From positions 1,426,001-1,490,000 of the forward strand of contig NZ_CP042306.1 of the NCBI RefSeq assembly GCF_007859635.1: a stretch of DNA of 64,000 nucleotides, read 5' to 3'. A model generated the notes under the pieces. It did not search any database. It had not been told where the DNA came from and saw only the letters and a list, made by a program, of their open reading frames with translations. Shown here piece after piece: positions 17,520-25,868 of the stretch (its first letter is position 1; every line of letters begins with the position of its first letter). This stretch comes from Sphingomonas panacisoli (lineage in GTDB: Bacteria; Pseudomonadota; Alphaproteobacteria; Sphingomonadales; Sphingomonadaceae). Position numbers and translations under genes: made by a program.

Positions 17520-19805
17520 TCAGCCCACTTCCTTGCGCAACGCCTCGATCAGTCCGGGCACGGCGGTCAGCCGCTCTTCCTCCTCGTCCAAAATCGCATG
17601 GAAGGCCTGGCGCTTGATCGCCGCGACCCGGCCCGGCTTCATCCGCGCGCGTGGCGGCAGCGCGGAGACGACGATGTCGATCATCCGCTCGGCGCCGTGG
17701 AGGCGGCCCCACAGATAATCGTTCTCGCGATAGGCACGGCTGAAGAACGCGCCGAAATCGTTGAATTGGATACCCTTCAGCGTCGCCTCGGCACCGCCCC
17801 GACGGATCGCGCCGGCATCTTCCGGCGAAATGCGGTCGACTTTGATCGGGTCGAACTCGTCGAGCCCTTCGCCCTGGAGCAGGGGCAGGGTCGCGACGTC
17901 GAAGAACGGGAAGCCGAGATAGGCGAGGAGGAGCGGGCGCTTGACGCTCTTGGTCATGCCCTCGAACGCGGCGGCCATCTTGATGTCGGTCTCGTCGTCG
18001 AGCCCGCGCAGGTTGAGCGAGTCGGCAAGCGCTTCGAGCAGCGGTTCGGCGTCGTTGCGCATCGATCGGACGGTACGACGCAGCTTGGCATGCGCGTCGG
18101 TGCGTTTGGCCTCCAGGTAGCCGGCGAGCGCGTCGTAGATCGCCTCGCGTGCCGCGGCGAGTTCCGCCTCGCTCAGTTCGTCCTCCAGCTCGGCCAGCCG
18201 CCGAGCGACCAGCCGCAACCGGCGGATGCGGAAGCCGAGGTCGAACGAGCGCAGGAACAGGATCGCCGATGGGCTCGCCTTGCCCGCGAAGGTCAGCCCG
18301 CCGTCCATCGCCTGGATCGCGCCCTCCACGGCGTGGCGGATGCGGTGCAGCCGTTCGGGCGCGAGCTCGCCGCCGACCGAATGGAGCAGGTTCGCGATCA
18401 GATCGACTACGCCCGCGACCTTGAGGTGACCATAGGCGGCATAGCCGAAGCCCGATTTGGCGGCTGCCGCGTTCTGCGCCTTGGCCCGCCATGCGCCGAG
18501 CCGCGCGGGCGTGGGGGAATCGAGGAACAGCGTGTAGCCGAACAGCGATTCGATCTGTGACTCGACCTCGGGTCGGATCGACCGCGTGATCGCGCGCATG
18601 CGGTCGATGCGTTCGCTCCGCTCGCGGATCGCCTCCAGATTGTCGCGAATCGGTTGCTGGCGGGGGATTTCGGAGATCGCGCCGATGATCGTCTGGAAGA
18701 AGCCGGGCGTCGTCGCCGCCGTCGCGCCGAACTGGAAGCTCGCGCCGGGCGAGGGGTCGATATAGATGAAGCGCCGATCGACCTCGCGCTTGGCTGGGCG
18801 TTCGCGCAAGGCATCCATCGCCGGGCGGAACGGCGCATTGACCAGCACCGAGCCGTCGATCAGCACCGCACTCTCGACCGCGTTGACCGCATGCTGGCGC
18901 GGCAGCGCGCGTTCGAGGAACGCGCTGCGATTCGGCCAGGACAGGCTGCGTTGCTCGAGTACGCGGTCGAGTTCCCCGACCGAGAAGGGCGGGAACGCCC
19001 CCGGAAAGCTCGACGTAGCCCGCGCGGCGAAGGTCAGTTCGGCCGGATCGGCGAACGCGCCGGTGCCGTGGTCGCTGAACGGAATGATCAGGCGATGCTC
19101 GGTCTCGACCACTTCAGCGGGCGAGTGCAGTTCGAGCCGTTCGGGATGGCCGCGGAAATCGGTGACGGTGACGAACAGGTCGAGCGGCTGGCCGTTGGGG
19201 AGCAACCGCCCGTCGCCGCCAGCCGCGTGCATCGCCTCCAGCGCGTCGATGATCAAATTGACGAAGCGCTCGCCCCCGAACGGCGGCTCGAACCAGCGCG
19301 AGCGGACGAAATGCGCGAGCTTCGCCTTCACCTCGGCCCGCGCGCCCGCCTCGACCAGTTCGTCGATCCGCGCCGCGCCGCGCTTCTGCGCCATCCACGC
19401 GATCGGCAGCGCCCATTGCTTGGTCCAGATATGGCGCGGCGCCTGGTTGGGATCGATCAGTGCCTCGATATCGGCGGAATCGAGCCATAGCTTTGTCAGC
19501 GGTTCCAGGCTCTGCCCGGTCGCGATCGCCTGCGACAGGAACACGCCGTTGATCCCGCCCGCACTGGCCCCCGCGATGATGTCGGGCAGGACACGCAGCC
19601 GCAGATCGGCTTCCTCCGCGATCTCGCCCAGCAGATCGTGATAGACGCGTTCGATCGGGTGCAGCGCCGGCGGGTCGTCGGCGTGGAACGCGCGCGACGC
19701 CCGCGCCAGACGCCAGATCTCCTTGGTGATGCCGTGCATGTACACCGCCAGGCTGATCCCGCCGTAGCAGACCAGCGCCATGCGCAGTTCCTTCTCCCGC
19801 CTCAC
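17520..19805 (-). CDS. Patatin-like phospholipase (TIGR03607-type)
   Basis: 761-aa protein with an N-terminal patatin domain: LALVCYGGISLAVYMHG-like start (KELRMALVCYGG), nucleophile elbow GASAG with Ser81, and catalytic Asp in LIDGS (about 317), followed by a long helical C-terminal half. Probable acyl hydrolase acting on membrane lipids. The GTG start at 19805 overlaps the stop of the upstream gene as GTGA and gives the expected family N-terminus; the ATG at 19781 is an alternative with a good Shine-Dalgarno sequence. Confidence 0.85.
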   Translation of the reverse strand: MRREKELRMALVCYGGISLAVYMHGITKEIWRLARASRAFHADDPPALHPIERVYHDLLGEIAEEADLRLRVLPDIIAGASAGGINGVFLSQAIATGQSLEPLTKLWLDSADIEALIDPNQAPRHIWTKQWALPIAWMAQKRGAARIDELVEAGARAEVKAKLAHFVRSRWFEPPFGGERFVNLIIDALEAMHAAGGDGRLLPNGQPLDLFVTVTDFRGHPERLELHSPAEVVETEHRLIIPFSDHGTGAFADPAELTFAARATSSFPGAFPPFSVGELDRVLEQRSLSWPNRSAFLERALPRQHAVNAVESAVLIDGSVLVNAPFRPAMDALRERPAKREVDRRFIYIDPSPGASFQFGATAATTPGFFQTIIGAISEIPRQQPIRDNLEAIRERSERIDRMRAITRSIRPEVESQIESLFGYTLFLDSPTPARLGAWRAKAQNAAAAKSGFGYAAYGHLKVAGVVDLIANLLHSVGGELAPERLHRIRHAVEGAIQAMDGGLTFAGKASPSAILFLRSFDLGFRIRRLRLVARRLAELEDELSEAELAAAREAIYDALAGYLEAKRTDAHAKLRRTVRSMRNDAEPLLEALADSLNLRGLDDETDIKMAAAFEGMTKSVKRPLLLAYLGFPFFDVATLPLLQGEGLDEFDPIKVDRISPEDAGAIRRGGAEATLKGIQFNDFGAFFSRAYRENDYLWGRLHGAERMIDIVVSALPPRARMKPGRVAAIKRQAFHAILDEEEERLTAVPGLIEALRKEVG

Positions 19806-20497
19806 GCGGATTCGATCCTGGCCCAGATCGGCAGATGGTCGGACGCGGTGCGCGATGCGGGCGAGTGGTGCACGCCGCAGTCGGCGATCTTGAGCTCGGG
19901 CGAGGCCATGATCCGGTCGAGCCGCCCGACCGGCCGCCGCGCGTGAAAGCTCGGCCCTGTCGCCGCGATCGTGAAGCGCTTGGCGAAGTCTTTCAGGCAC
20001 CCCGAATGCCGGGTCCATTCGTTGAGGTCGCCCATCATCACCGTCGGCAATCGGTCCGTGCTGGCGTCGAGATGCGCGATAATCGCATCGGCCTGGCGCC
20101 GCCGCATCAATCCGGACAAATCGAGGTGCATCCCGACGATCCGCACGCGTTCGCCGTTGACGCGCAGGTCGGCCATCACCGCGCCGCGCGGCTCAAGCGT
20201 AGGCAGGTGGATCGCCTCGCAGTCGGTAATCGTGGAATCCTTGCGCACCAGCAGCACATTGCCGTGCCATCCGCTTGAATGCTCGCGCTTGCCGAACGGC
20301 ACCGCCTTCCACGGCGAATGATCTTCGAGGTGATGTGGCGCTAGGATCGCCGCGCGTCGCCCGAACCGGCGATCGGCCTCCTGCAGCGCGATCACGTCGG
20401 CATCGATCTCGCGGAGCACCTGGAGGATGCGATCGGGACTGCGAATGCGGTCGGTCCCGATCCCCTTGCGGATGTTATAGCTCGCGACCTTGATCAT
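19802..20497 (-). CDS. Endonuclease/exonuclease/phosphatase family protein
   Basis: 231-aa EEP-fold metal-dependent hydrolase: SYNIRKGIG at the start, ALQEAD with the metal-binding Glu, MMGDLNEW and the C-terminal SDHLPIW with catalytic His. The substrate may be nucleic acid, a phosphoinositide-like lipid or another phosphodiester. Translational coupling (GTGA) to a patatin-like lipase suggests the two act together on lipid head groups, which is inference. Start at the first ATG giving the family N-terminus MIKVASYN. Confidence 0.85.
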   Translation of the reverse strand: MIKVASYNIRKGIGTDRIRSPDRILQVLREIDADVIALQEADRRFGRRAAILAPHHLEDHSPWKAVPFGKREHSSGWHGNVLLVRKDSTITDCEAIHLPTLEPRGAVMADLRVNGERVRIVGMHLDLSGLMRRRQADAIIAHLDASTDRLPTVMMGDLNEWTRHSGCLKDFAKRFTIAATGPSFHARRPVGRLDRIMASPELKIADCGVHHSPASRTASDHLPIWARIESA

Positions 20498-20562
20498 GTG
20501 AGCGTGCGTAACGTCCTCGGCATGGTGCGGGTTGCGTGTAAGCCGCGTATTGGGGGCGGGCA

Positions 20563-20925
20563 ATGACCGACTCATCGATCGCCGACGTCGCCCGCGTGCG
20601 CGCTCTGCTGGTGGAAGCGGCGCGCGAGGGACGGGCGATGAGCTATTCCGAACTACTCGGCGCGCTGGGGCATCGTTTCACGCGTCCCAAGATGCGCGCG
20701 ATGTGCAAGACGCTCGATATTATCGACGAAGCGGCGATCGTGGCGGGCGAACCCGAACTGGCGGTGCTGGTCGTGCGGGAGTCGGATCGCTTGCCGGGGC
20801 AGGGCTGGTGGGGCGGCGCGCGGGCGTTCGTGCTGGGCTATGATGGACCGTGGACCGGGCCGCGTGCCGCGAAGCTGGTACGCGAGCAGCAGCAGGTCGC
20901 GTTCGATTATTGGGCGGATCGGTGA
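20563..20925 (+). CDS. Conserved hypothetical protein
   Basis: 120 aa. Contains GRAMSYSELLGALGHRFTRP and a C-terminal WWGGARAFVLGYDGPWTG. It is Arg/Ala-rich and soluble, perhaps a winged-helix-like fold. I see no PRPP-binding or catalytic motif. GGGGGCGGG before the ATG may act as ribosome binding site. Its TGA ends exactly where the CCA of the opposing tRNA gene begins. Confidence 0.65.
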   Translation: MTDSSIADVARVRALLVEAAREGRAMSYSELLGALGHRFTRPKMRAMCKTLDIIDEAAIVAGEPELAVLVVRESDRLPGQGWWGGARAFVLGYDGPWTGPRAAKLVREQQQVAFDYWADR

Positions 20926-21001
20926 TGGTGCCGGTTGCAGGAATCGAACCCGCGACCTTCGGTTTACAAAACCGCTGCTCTACCAGCTGAGCTAAACCGG
21001 C
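20926..21001 (-). tRNA. tRNA-Thr (anticodon TGT)
   Basis: 76 nt including an encoded CCA. The acceptor stem GCCGGTT pairs with AACCGGC. The D arm is GCTCAGCTGGTAGAGC, the anticodon loop TTTGTAA carries TGT, and the T arm is GCGGG TTCGAAT CCTGC. The base of the anticodon stem is G-A. Its 5' end lies 17 bases past the stop of the preceding minus-strand gene, so it may be cut from the rarA operon transcript. Confidence 0.95.
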
Positions 21002-21018
21002 ACGGCGGTCCCAATGCG

Positions 21019-21885
21019 TCAGGCGACGCCGAAGGTCCAGCCCTCGGTTCGGGCGATTTCGGGTGTCAATTGCGCGGGAGCCCACAATTCGGGCCGTCCA
21101 GCATTGGCGCGCATCCATGCCGACGCGAGGATGGCATCGGTCGAATGGTCGTCATATCTCGCGAGCGGGGTGTGTGGGCGCGTGTGCAACGCGGCCAGTG
21201 CTTCGTCGAGGGCCTCGGGGGTACGCAGCTTGCTCAAGCCCTTGCGCAACCCCGCCGCCCGCGCGGCGATCGCGGTGTAGATTTCGACGATCGTCATGCC
21301 CGACGCCGGCGCCGGATCGAACGGCCAGACCGGCACGCGGCCGTCGAGATGGTGGAGCAGGCGCATGCCGGCGAAGCTCGCTTTTGCGACCTGTGCCGCG
21401 CCGATCGCGTCGTAGACCGTTGTCGCCTTGCCGAACCCTGCAGCGTTGTGGATCGCCTCGGCGCGGCGGAAATGGAGGAATTTGGCTTTCTCGCCGTCCG
21501 CTGCACCGAGGTAGAAATGCGTGCCGCGCCGATTGTCGAGGAACGATGCCGCGCCCAGGTCCTCGTCCGGGCTGTTGGCGTCGACATAGGCCCAGAACGA
21601 TTTTGCGTCCGTCTGCGTGCTCTCGCCGGGCAGAAACGCGCCGCGCTCGATGAACGGCGCGCAGAAACTCATGTCGAACCCGACCAGCATCGGTTCTGCG
21701 CGATGGGCCAGCAGCCATTCTAGGATCTCTGTCCGCGACCAAACGCCACCCGGCGGATCGATCAGCGTCGGCGCGGCGTCGCCTTCCTCGCACACCGCCA
21801 GCGCGATACCCCTGTGCCGGCTGCCCTTCGCGCCCGACCAGTCGATCGCGGCGAACGTCCGGAAATGGTCAGGGCCGCTCGCCAA
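21019..21885 (-). CDS. DUF429-like predicted nuclease
   Basis: About 288 aa. The N-terminal FAAIDWSGAKGS and the later VGFDMSFCAPF place acidic residues as in RNase-H-fold proteins of the DUF429 type. IVEIYTAIAAR and DDHSTDAILASAWM in the C-terminal half fit that family. No ATG precedes the conserved start. TTG 21885 is proposed; it overlaps the upstream gene by 17 bases, so the exact start is uncertain. Third gene after rarA and the YjbR-like gene. Confidence 0.7.
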   Translation of the reverse strand: MASGPDHFRTFAAIDWSGAKGSRHRGIALAVCEEGDAAPTLIDPPGGVWSRTEILEWLLAHRAEPMLVGFDMSFCAPFIERGAFLPGESTQTDAKSFWAYVDANSPDEDLGAASFLDNRRGTHFYLGAADGEKAKFLHFRRAEAIHNAAGFGKATTVYDAIGAAQVAKASFAGMRLLHHLDGRVPVWPFDPAPASGMTIVEIYTAIAARAAGLRKGLSKLRTPEALDEALAALHTRPHTPLARYDDHSTDAILASAWMRANAGRPELWAPAQLTPEIARTEGWTFGVA

Positions 21886-22222
21886 ACGCCGCCCGCTGCG
21901 CCTTCGACGCCTTGTCCCACCACGCGCGCTTGATGACGTTCCGAACCCGGTCGGGATCGCTCGATCCATACCGTACCAACAGCCCCGGCCAGCTTTCGTA
22001 ATGCTTCGTTTGCCAGAAGGTGTCGGGGTCGGTTTCGAGCAGCAATTCCTTCTCGTGATGCGGGCTCGGCACGTGGAAGCTGTCGGGCTCGCGGCCGGGA
22101 GAGACGAACGCCTTCTTGTTCACCTTCGGGCACGGCGTACCGTAGAAGCTTTCCATGTACGTGTCGGGCAGGGTCAGCGCGAACACGACGACCTGATCCC
22201 AGCTGTCGATCGTATCAGCCAT
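21869..22222 (-). CDS. MmcQ/YjbR family protein
   Basis: 117 aa with a DNA-binding-like double-wing fold. ALTLPDTYMESFYGTPCPKV and the ending WDKASKAQRAAF follow the YjbR pattern. Known members bind DNA in vitro but have no settled role. It overlaps rarA by 8 bases and the next gene by 17, so it belongs to the same transcript. Confidence 0.8.
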   Translation of the reverse strand: MADTIDSWDQVVVFALTLPDTYMESFYGTPCPKVNKKAFVSPGREPDSFHVPSPHHEKELLLETDPDTFWQTKHYESWPGLLVRYGSSDPDRVRNVIKRAWWDKASKAQRAAFGERP

Positions 22223-23531
22223 CGCGCTTCCTCAACCCGTCCCAATACTCCAACCGCTCTCGGATGCGCTTCTCGAATCCGCGATCGGTCGGCGTGTAGA
22301 ACGTCTGCGGCGCCATTTCCTCGGGCCAGTAATTGTCGCCCGAAAAGCCATGCTCGGTATCGGGATCGTAGGTATAGCCCTTGCCGTAGCCGATATCCTT
22401 CATCAGCTTGGTCGGCGCGTTCAGGATGTTCTGCGGCGGCATCAGCGAGCCGGTTTCCTTCGCCGATTTCCATGCCGCGCCCATCGCCTTGTAGCTCGAC
22501 ACCGATTTGGGCGCGGTCGCGAGGTACAGGCACGCCTGGACCAGCGCGAGCTCACCCTCCGGCGAGCCGAGGAAATCGTAGGTGTCCTTGGCGGCGATGC
22601 ATTGGACCAGTGCGTTCGGGTCGGCGAGGCCGATATCCTCGACCGCCATCCGCACCAGCCGGCGCAACACGTAGAGCGGCTCCTCGCCCGCGGTCAGCAT
22701 CCGTGCGAGGTAATAGAGCGCCGCCTGCGGATCGCTGCCGCGCACCGCTTTGTGCAAGGCGCTGATCAGGTTGTAATGCCCCTCGCGATCCTTGTCGTAG
22801 ACGGCGACGCGGCGCTGCAGGAACGCGCCGAGCCCGGCGGGGTCGAGCGGTTCGGGCAGGTCGACCGAAAACAAGGTCTCGACCTGGTTGAGCAGGAAAC
22901 GCCCGTCGCCATCGGCGCTCGCGACCATCGCGTCGCGGGCTTCGGGGGTGAGGGGGAGAGGGCGGCCTTCCAATTCCTCGGCGCGGTCGAGCAATTTGGA
23001 CAAGGCGGCATGGCCCAGCCGGTGGAGGATCAGCACCTGCGCGCGGCTGAGCACAGCGGCGTTGAGTTCGAAGCTGGGGTTCTCGGTGGTCGCGCCGACC
23101 AAGGTGACCGTGCCGTCCTCGACATAGGGTAGGAAGCCGTCCTGCTGCGCGCGGTTGAAGCGGTGGATCTCGTCCACGAACAGCAACGTCCGCTTGCCGA
23201 CGCGCGCGTGCTCGCGTGCCTCGGCGAACGCCTTCTTGAGGTCGGCGACACCCGAAAACACCGCGCTGATCGCGACGAAGCGCAACCCCACCGCATCGGC
23301 GAGCAGCCGCGCGATCGTCGTCTTGCCGGTGCCGGGCGGGCCCCACAGGATCATCGACGACAGCCGGCCCGCCGCGACCATTCGCCCGATCGCGCCGTCA
23401 GGGCCGGTGAGGTGCTCCTGGCCGACGACGTCCGCCAGCTTCTGCGGGCGCAATTTGTCGGCGAGCGGGGCGTTCTCATGGATCGTGTCGGGAGCGGCTT
23501 CGGGTTCGAAACCGGCGAAGAGGTCGGCCAT
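22215..23531 (-). CDS. rarA: Replication-associated recombination protein A (MgsA)
   Basis: 438-aa AAA+ ATPase that acts at stalled replication forks. Walker A GPPGTGKT (64-71), Walker B LLFVDEIHRF (Asp120-Glu121), sensor segment GATTENPSFE, and the MgsA C-terminal domain with KAVRGSDPQAALYYLARML. Full length. A TGACG palindrome lies between its start and the divergent PadR promoter. Confidence 0.96.
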   Translation of the reverse strand: MADLFAGFEPEAAPDTIHENAPLADKLRPQKLADVVGQEHLTGPDGAIGRMVAAGRLSSMILWGPPGTGKTTIARLLADAVGLRFVAISAVFSGVADLKKAFAEAREHARVGKRTLLFVDEIHRFNRAQQDGFLPYVEDGTVTLVGATTENPSFELNAAVLSRAQVLILHRLGHAALSKLLDRAEELEGRPLPLTPEARDAMVASADGDGRFLLNQVETLFSVDLPEPLDPAGLGAFLQRRVAVYDKDREGHYNLISALHKAVRGSDPQAALYYLARMLTAGEEPLYVLRRLVRMAVEDIGLADPNALVQCIAAKDTYDFLGSPEGELALVQACLYLATAPKSVSSYKAMGAAWKSAKETGSLMPPQNILNAPTKLMKDIGYGKGYTYDPDTEHGFSGDNYWPEEMAPQTFYTPTDRGFEKRIRERLEYWDGLRKRDG

Positions 23532-23573
23532 GTAGGGAAGATAGGCGTTCGGTCAGGGAAATCCCACCCCCAC

Positions 23574-23653
23574 ATCACCCCGGCCTTGAGCCGGGGTCCC
23601 GCTTTTCCGGCCACCAGCAGTTAGCGGGACCCCGGCTCAAGGCCGGGGTGACG
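23574..23653. repeat. TGACG-type REP palindrome
   Basis: The left arm begins ATCACCCCGGCCTTGAGCCG and continues with GGGTCCCGCT. The right arm is an exact inverse, AGCGGGACCC then CGGCTCAAGGCCGGGGTGAC. It lies between divergent rarA and the PadR gene. Same family as 14068-14175. Confidence 0.88.
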
Positions 23654-23688
23654 AATATATAGAGCAAAGCTGATCTCAAAAACTTTAT

Positions 23689-23727
23689 AAGATATATCTT
23701 GACGCAATCGAGCTGCGATATATCTTA
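23689..23727 (+). promoter_or_regulatory. PadR-gene promoter with two GATATATC operator boxes
   Basis: AAGATATATCTT (23689-23700) is a perfect 12-base palindrome, and GATATATCTT recurs at 23717-23726, 26 bases centre to centre. A sigma-70-like promoter TTGACG (23699-23704) with a 16-base spacer and TATCTT (23721-23726) overlaps both boxes. This arrangement fits autorepression by the regulator encoded 33 bases downstream. Promoter and operator are inferred from sequence only. Confidence 0.65.
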
Positions 23728-23759
23728 GAGCCATCGTGATACAGAAAGGATTTCCACGA

Positions 23760-24356
23760 ATGTTCTATTATTTCGAAAACCGGGGGCGCCACGGCTGCCA
23801 CCCCGGCATGCGTGAAGCGATGCGCGGCGGCTGGGGTCACCATGCCCGCCATTGGGGCGGTCGCGGTGAGCGCGGCGGGCGCGGCGAGGGTCGCTCGCGA
23901 CGCATGTTCGACGGCGGCGAGCTGCGGCTCGTGCTACTCAAGCTGATCGCCGACGAACCCCGCCACGGCTACGACCTGATCCGCGAGATCGAGGGCCTGA
24001 CCGGCGGCGCCTATGCCCCGAGCCCCGGCGTCGTCTATCCGACGCTGACCATGCTCGACGACATGGGCTTCATCGCGCAGCAGCAGAGCGAGGGCGCGAA
24101 GAAGGCGTTCGCGATCACCGACGCCGGCACCGCCGAACTCGACGCCAATAAGGAGCTGGTCGATACGTTGATCGCGCGCCTGACGTCGCTCGGCGAGGAG
24201 CGGCAGAAGACCGATTCCACCTCGGTCCGCCGCGCGATGGGCAACCTTCGCGAGGTGTTGGTCAATCGGCTGCGTTCGGGCGACGTCGATGACGATGTGC
24301 TGCACCAGGTCGTCGGCCTGATCGACGAAGCCGCGCAGAAGATCGAGCGGCTGTAA
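23760..24356 (+). CDS. YqjI-like PadR family transcriptional regulator
   Basis: 198 aa. About 45 N-terminal residues are rich in His, Gly and Arg (with one Cys), then a PadR winged helix starts at GGELRLVLLKLIADEPRHGY and includes SPGVVYPTLTMLDDMG, and a C-terminal dimerisation helix follows. The layout matches E. coli YqjI, a metal-responsive repressor with a His-rich N-terminal extension. AAAGGA lies nine bases before ATG 23760, so the upstream in-frame GTG is not needed. Paired boxes in the promoter suggest autoregulation. Confidence 0.85.
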   Translation: MFYYFENRGRHGCHPGMREAMRGGWGHHARHWGGRGERGGRGEGRSRRMFDGGELRLVLLKLIADEPRHGYDLIREIEGLTGGAYAPSPGVVYPTLTMLDDMGFIAQQQSEGAKKAFAITDAGTAELDANKELVDTLIARLTSLGEERQKTDSTSVRRAMGNLREVLVNRLRSGDVDDDVLHQVVGLIDEAAQKIERL

Positions 24357-24361
24357 GCATC

Positions 24362-24496
24362 AATCCCTCTCCCATTGGGAGAGGGGCAAGGCGCGTAAGC
24401 GCCGCGGGGTGAGGGTAGCGTGCGATCCACTCTCGACCCTCACCCTCCCGCCGCTCTACGAGCGGCTCCTGCCCTCTCCCCATGGCAGAGGGATTT
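24362..24496. repeat. Intergenic palindromic repeat (CCCTCTCCC type)
   Basis: The element starts AATCCCTCTCCCATTGGGAG and ends CCCTCTCCCCATGGCAGAGG. Internal parts include CTCCC/GGGAG hairpins and a GAGGGT...ACCCTC pair. It lies between the PadR gene and DUF2218 and probably forms a long hairpin in their shared transcript. Only its general style resembles 6780-6937. Confidence 0.75.
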
Positions 24497-24507
24497 GAAG
24501 GAACCCC

Positions 24508-24828
24508 ATGACCATTTCCTCGATCGCCAAGGTGCCGACCGCGAGTGCGAGCAAATATCTCCAGCAGCTATGCAAGCACTGGCAGCACAACCTGACCGTT
24601 GAATTCACCGCCGATCACGGCACCGTGGCTTTTCCGAAAGATGCGCGCGGCGCGGACTGGCCGGGCGACGCGCTGGTCACGTTCGATGCGGTCGCCGACG
24701 CGCTCGACGTGCGGATCGACGCGAGTGCCGAAGGTCAGCTCGACGCGCTGAAAGGCGCGGTGGCGCGCCATCTCGACCGCTTCGCCTTCCGCGAGGCGCC
24801 GCTGACGTTCGATTGGCAACCGGTTTGA
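24508..24828 (+). CDS. DUF2218 domain protein
   Basis: 106 aa. TASASKYLQQLCKHWQH at the N-terminus and FTADHGTVAF follow the DUF2218 pattern. In many proteobacteria DUF2218 genes accompany a siderophore-interacting reductase and a PadR/YqjI regulator; the regulator is present here but the reductase is not. AGGAACCCC precedes the ATG. Likely transcribed with the PadR gene across the repeat. Confidence 0.8.
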   Translation: MTISSIAKVPTASASKYLQQLCKHWQHNLTVEFTADHGTVAFPKDARGADWPGDALVTFDAVADALDVRIDASAEGQLDALKGAVARHLDRFAFREAPLTFDWQPV

Positions 24829-24832
24829 GCGA

Positions 24833-25012
24833 TCAGGCCGAATGCTGCGCGATGATTGCCGCGATCTCTTCCATCTTGCCGACCACGAGCAACGAGTCGC
24901 CGCCAACCATGCCGATCTTGGTCTGGCCGTTTTCGTCGTTGCGCAGATAGGCGATGTTCTGCAGCGCGACCAAATAGTCGCCGCCGCGCGAATGGATGGG
25001 AACGAGTTGCAC
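24833..25012 (-). CDS. Small conserved-looking protein, FlbD-like pattern
   Basis: 59 aa from a GTG start preceded by GGAGATC. The sequence begins VQLVPIHSRGGDYLVALQNI and contains AYLRNDENG, IGMVGGDSLLVV and KMEEIAAII. The order (two short strands, a turn, a strand, then a terminal amphipathic helix) recalls FlbD-type proteins, but no flagellar genes are in the window, so function is unknown. It converges with DUF2218, 4 bases apart. Confidence 0.65.
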   Translation of the reverse strand: MQLVPIHSRGGDYLVALQNIAYLRNDENGQTKIGMVGGDSLLVVGKMEEIAAIIAQHSA

Positions 25013-25072
25013 GGTTGATCTCCAGGACTGGCGATTTGCCTAGTCCGGCGAACCTCTTTTTGGCGTTAACGC

Positions 25073-25480
25073 TCAGGCGGCGTAGCGCTCCGCCGTCGCG
25101 CGGATCAACGCGATCATGTTGGGGATGCCCTGCGTGCGGTTCGAACTGAGCTGGTTGCGGAGGTCGAACGGCGCCAGCGCGGCGTCGATATCGGTCGCCA
25201 GGATGTCGGCGGGCCGACGGCCCTGCACCGCCGTCAGCACCAGCGCGATGATGCCCTTCGTGATCGCCGCGTTGCTGTCGGCGAGAAAGTGGAGCGTGCC
25301 GTCATCGCGGCGGGTGGGATAGACCCAGACCGAGGCGGAACAGCCACGGACCAGAGTGGCGTCGGTCTTGAGCGGTTCCGGCATGTCCTCGAGGCTGCGG
25401 CCCAGGTCGATCAGCAATCGATAGCGGTCGTCGGCGTCGAGGAATTCGTATTCGTCTTGTAGGTCGGCGAAGTCGCGCAT
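25073..25480 (-). CDS. sufE: SufE family cysteine-desulfurase partner
   Basis: 135 aa. Accepts sulfane sulfur from a SufS-type desulfurase and passes it to the scaffold. VRGCSASVWV holds the acceptor Cys47. DSNAAITKGIIALVL and the C-terminal LSSNRTQGIPNMI are family signatures. It is alone here; the suf operon is elsewhere. Confidence 0.92.
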   Translation of the reverse strand: MRDFADLQDEYEFLDADDRYRLLIDLGRSLEDMPEPLKTDATLVRGCSASVWVYPTRRDDGTLHFLADSNAAITKGIIALVLTAVQGRRPADILATDIDAALAPFDLRNQLSSNRTQGIPNMIALIRATAERYAA

Positions 25481-25506
25481 GGCGGCGCTATAGCGTATCT
25501 TCCATT

Positions 25507-25584
25507 CCCGTCACCCCAGCGAAAGCTGGGGTCTCGGGCGAGTGAACCTGCGGCCCGAGATGCCAGCTTGCGCTGGCATGACGG
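25507..25584. repeat. TGACG-type REP palindrome
   Basis: CCCGTCACCCCAGCGAAAGC (left) and AGCTTGCGCTGGCATGACGG (right), each a small hairpin and together an inverted repeat. It begins three bases beyond the stop of the last gene of the Psp operon and may act as its 3' boundary. Confidence 0.85.
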
Positions 25585-25587
25585 AGC

Positions 25588-25836
25588 TTAGAGATCCACC
25601 CCCGACGCGATCGCTTCGAGCTTGCGGATGCGTTCCTTGAGGTCCGCGATCTCGATCCGGGCGCTGGCGTTGGGCAGGCTCGGGCCGTCGGCCTGGGCAT
25701 GCTCGCCGAACGCGTGCAGTTCGCGTTCCTTGAGCGCCAGCCAGCCTCGCCAGCCGGCGAGCGCGGCCATGCAGACCATGCCGAGTCCGGCCAGGCTCGC
25801 GCCCGCCATTGCGAAGTACAAATTGGGGTCGGTCAT
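25588..25836 (-). CDS. Psp-locus small membrane protein with coiled coil
   Basis: 82 aa. One transmembrane helix (about 7-30), a linker with an acidic/polar stretch, then ADLKERIRKLEAIASG at the C-terminus, a short form of the coiled-coil signature shared by its neighbours. ATG 25836 has GGAG nine bases upstream; the in-frame ATG at 25851 is less likely. Last gene of the pspA-led operon. The function is presumed to be in membrane stress sensing. Confidence 0.75.
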   Translation of the reverse strand: MTDPNLYFAMAGASLAGLGMVCMAALAGWRGWLALKERELHAFGEHAQADGPSLPNASARIEIADLKERIRKLEAIASGVDL

Positions 25837-25868
25837 GACAGACGTCTCCATTTGAAAGGGCGGCCGCG

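Noticed and set aside
20926..21001. tRNA as an island attachment site
   Set aside because: Flanking genes are ordinary, and no partial tRNA 3' duplicate or integrase was found nearby.
24362..24496. CRISPR array or riboswitch between the PadR gene and DUF2218
   Set aside because: No regularly spaced repeats; the stretch is one long palindromic element of the intergenic-repeat kind.
25836..25851. Upstream ATG 25851 as start of the last Psp-locus gene
   Set aside because: The second ATG at 25836 has the well-placed GGAG, which lies inside the would-be extension.
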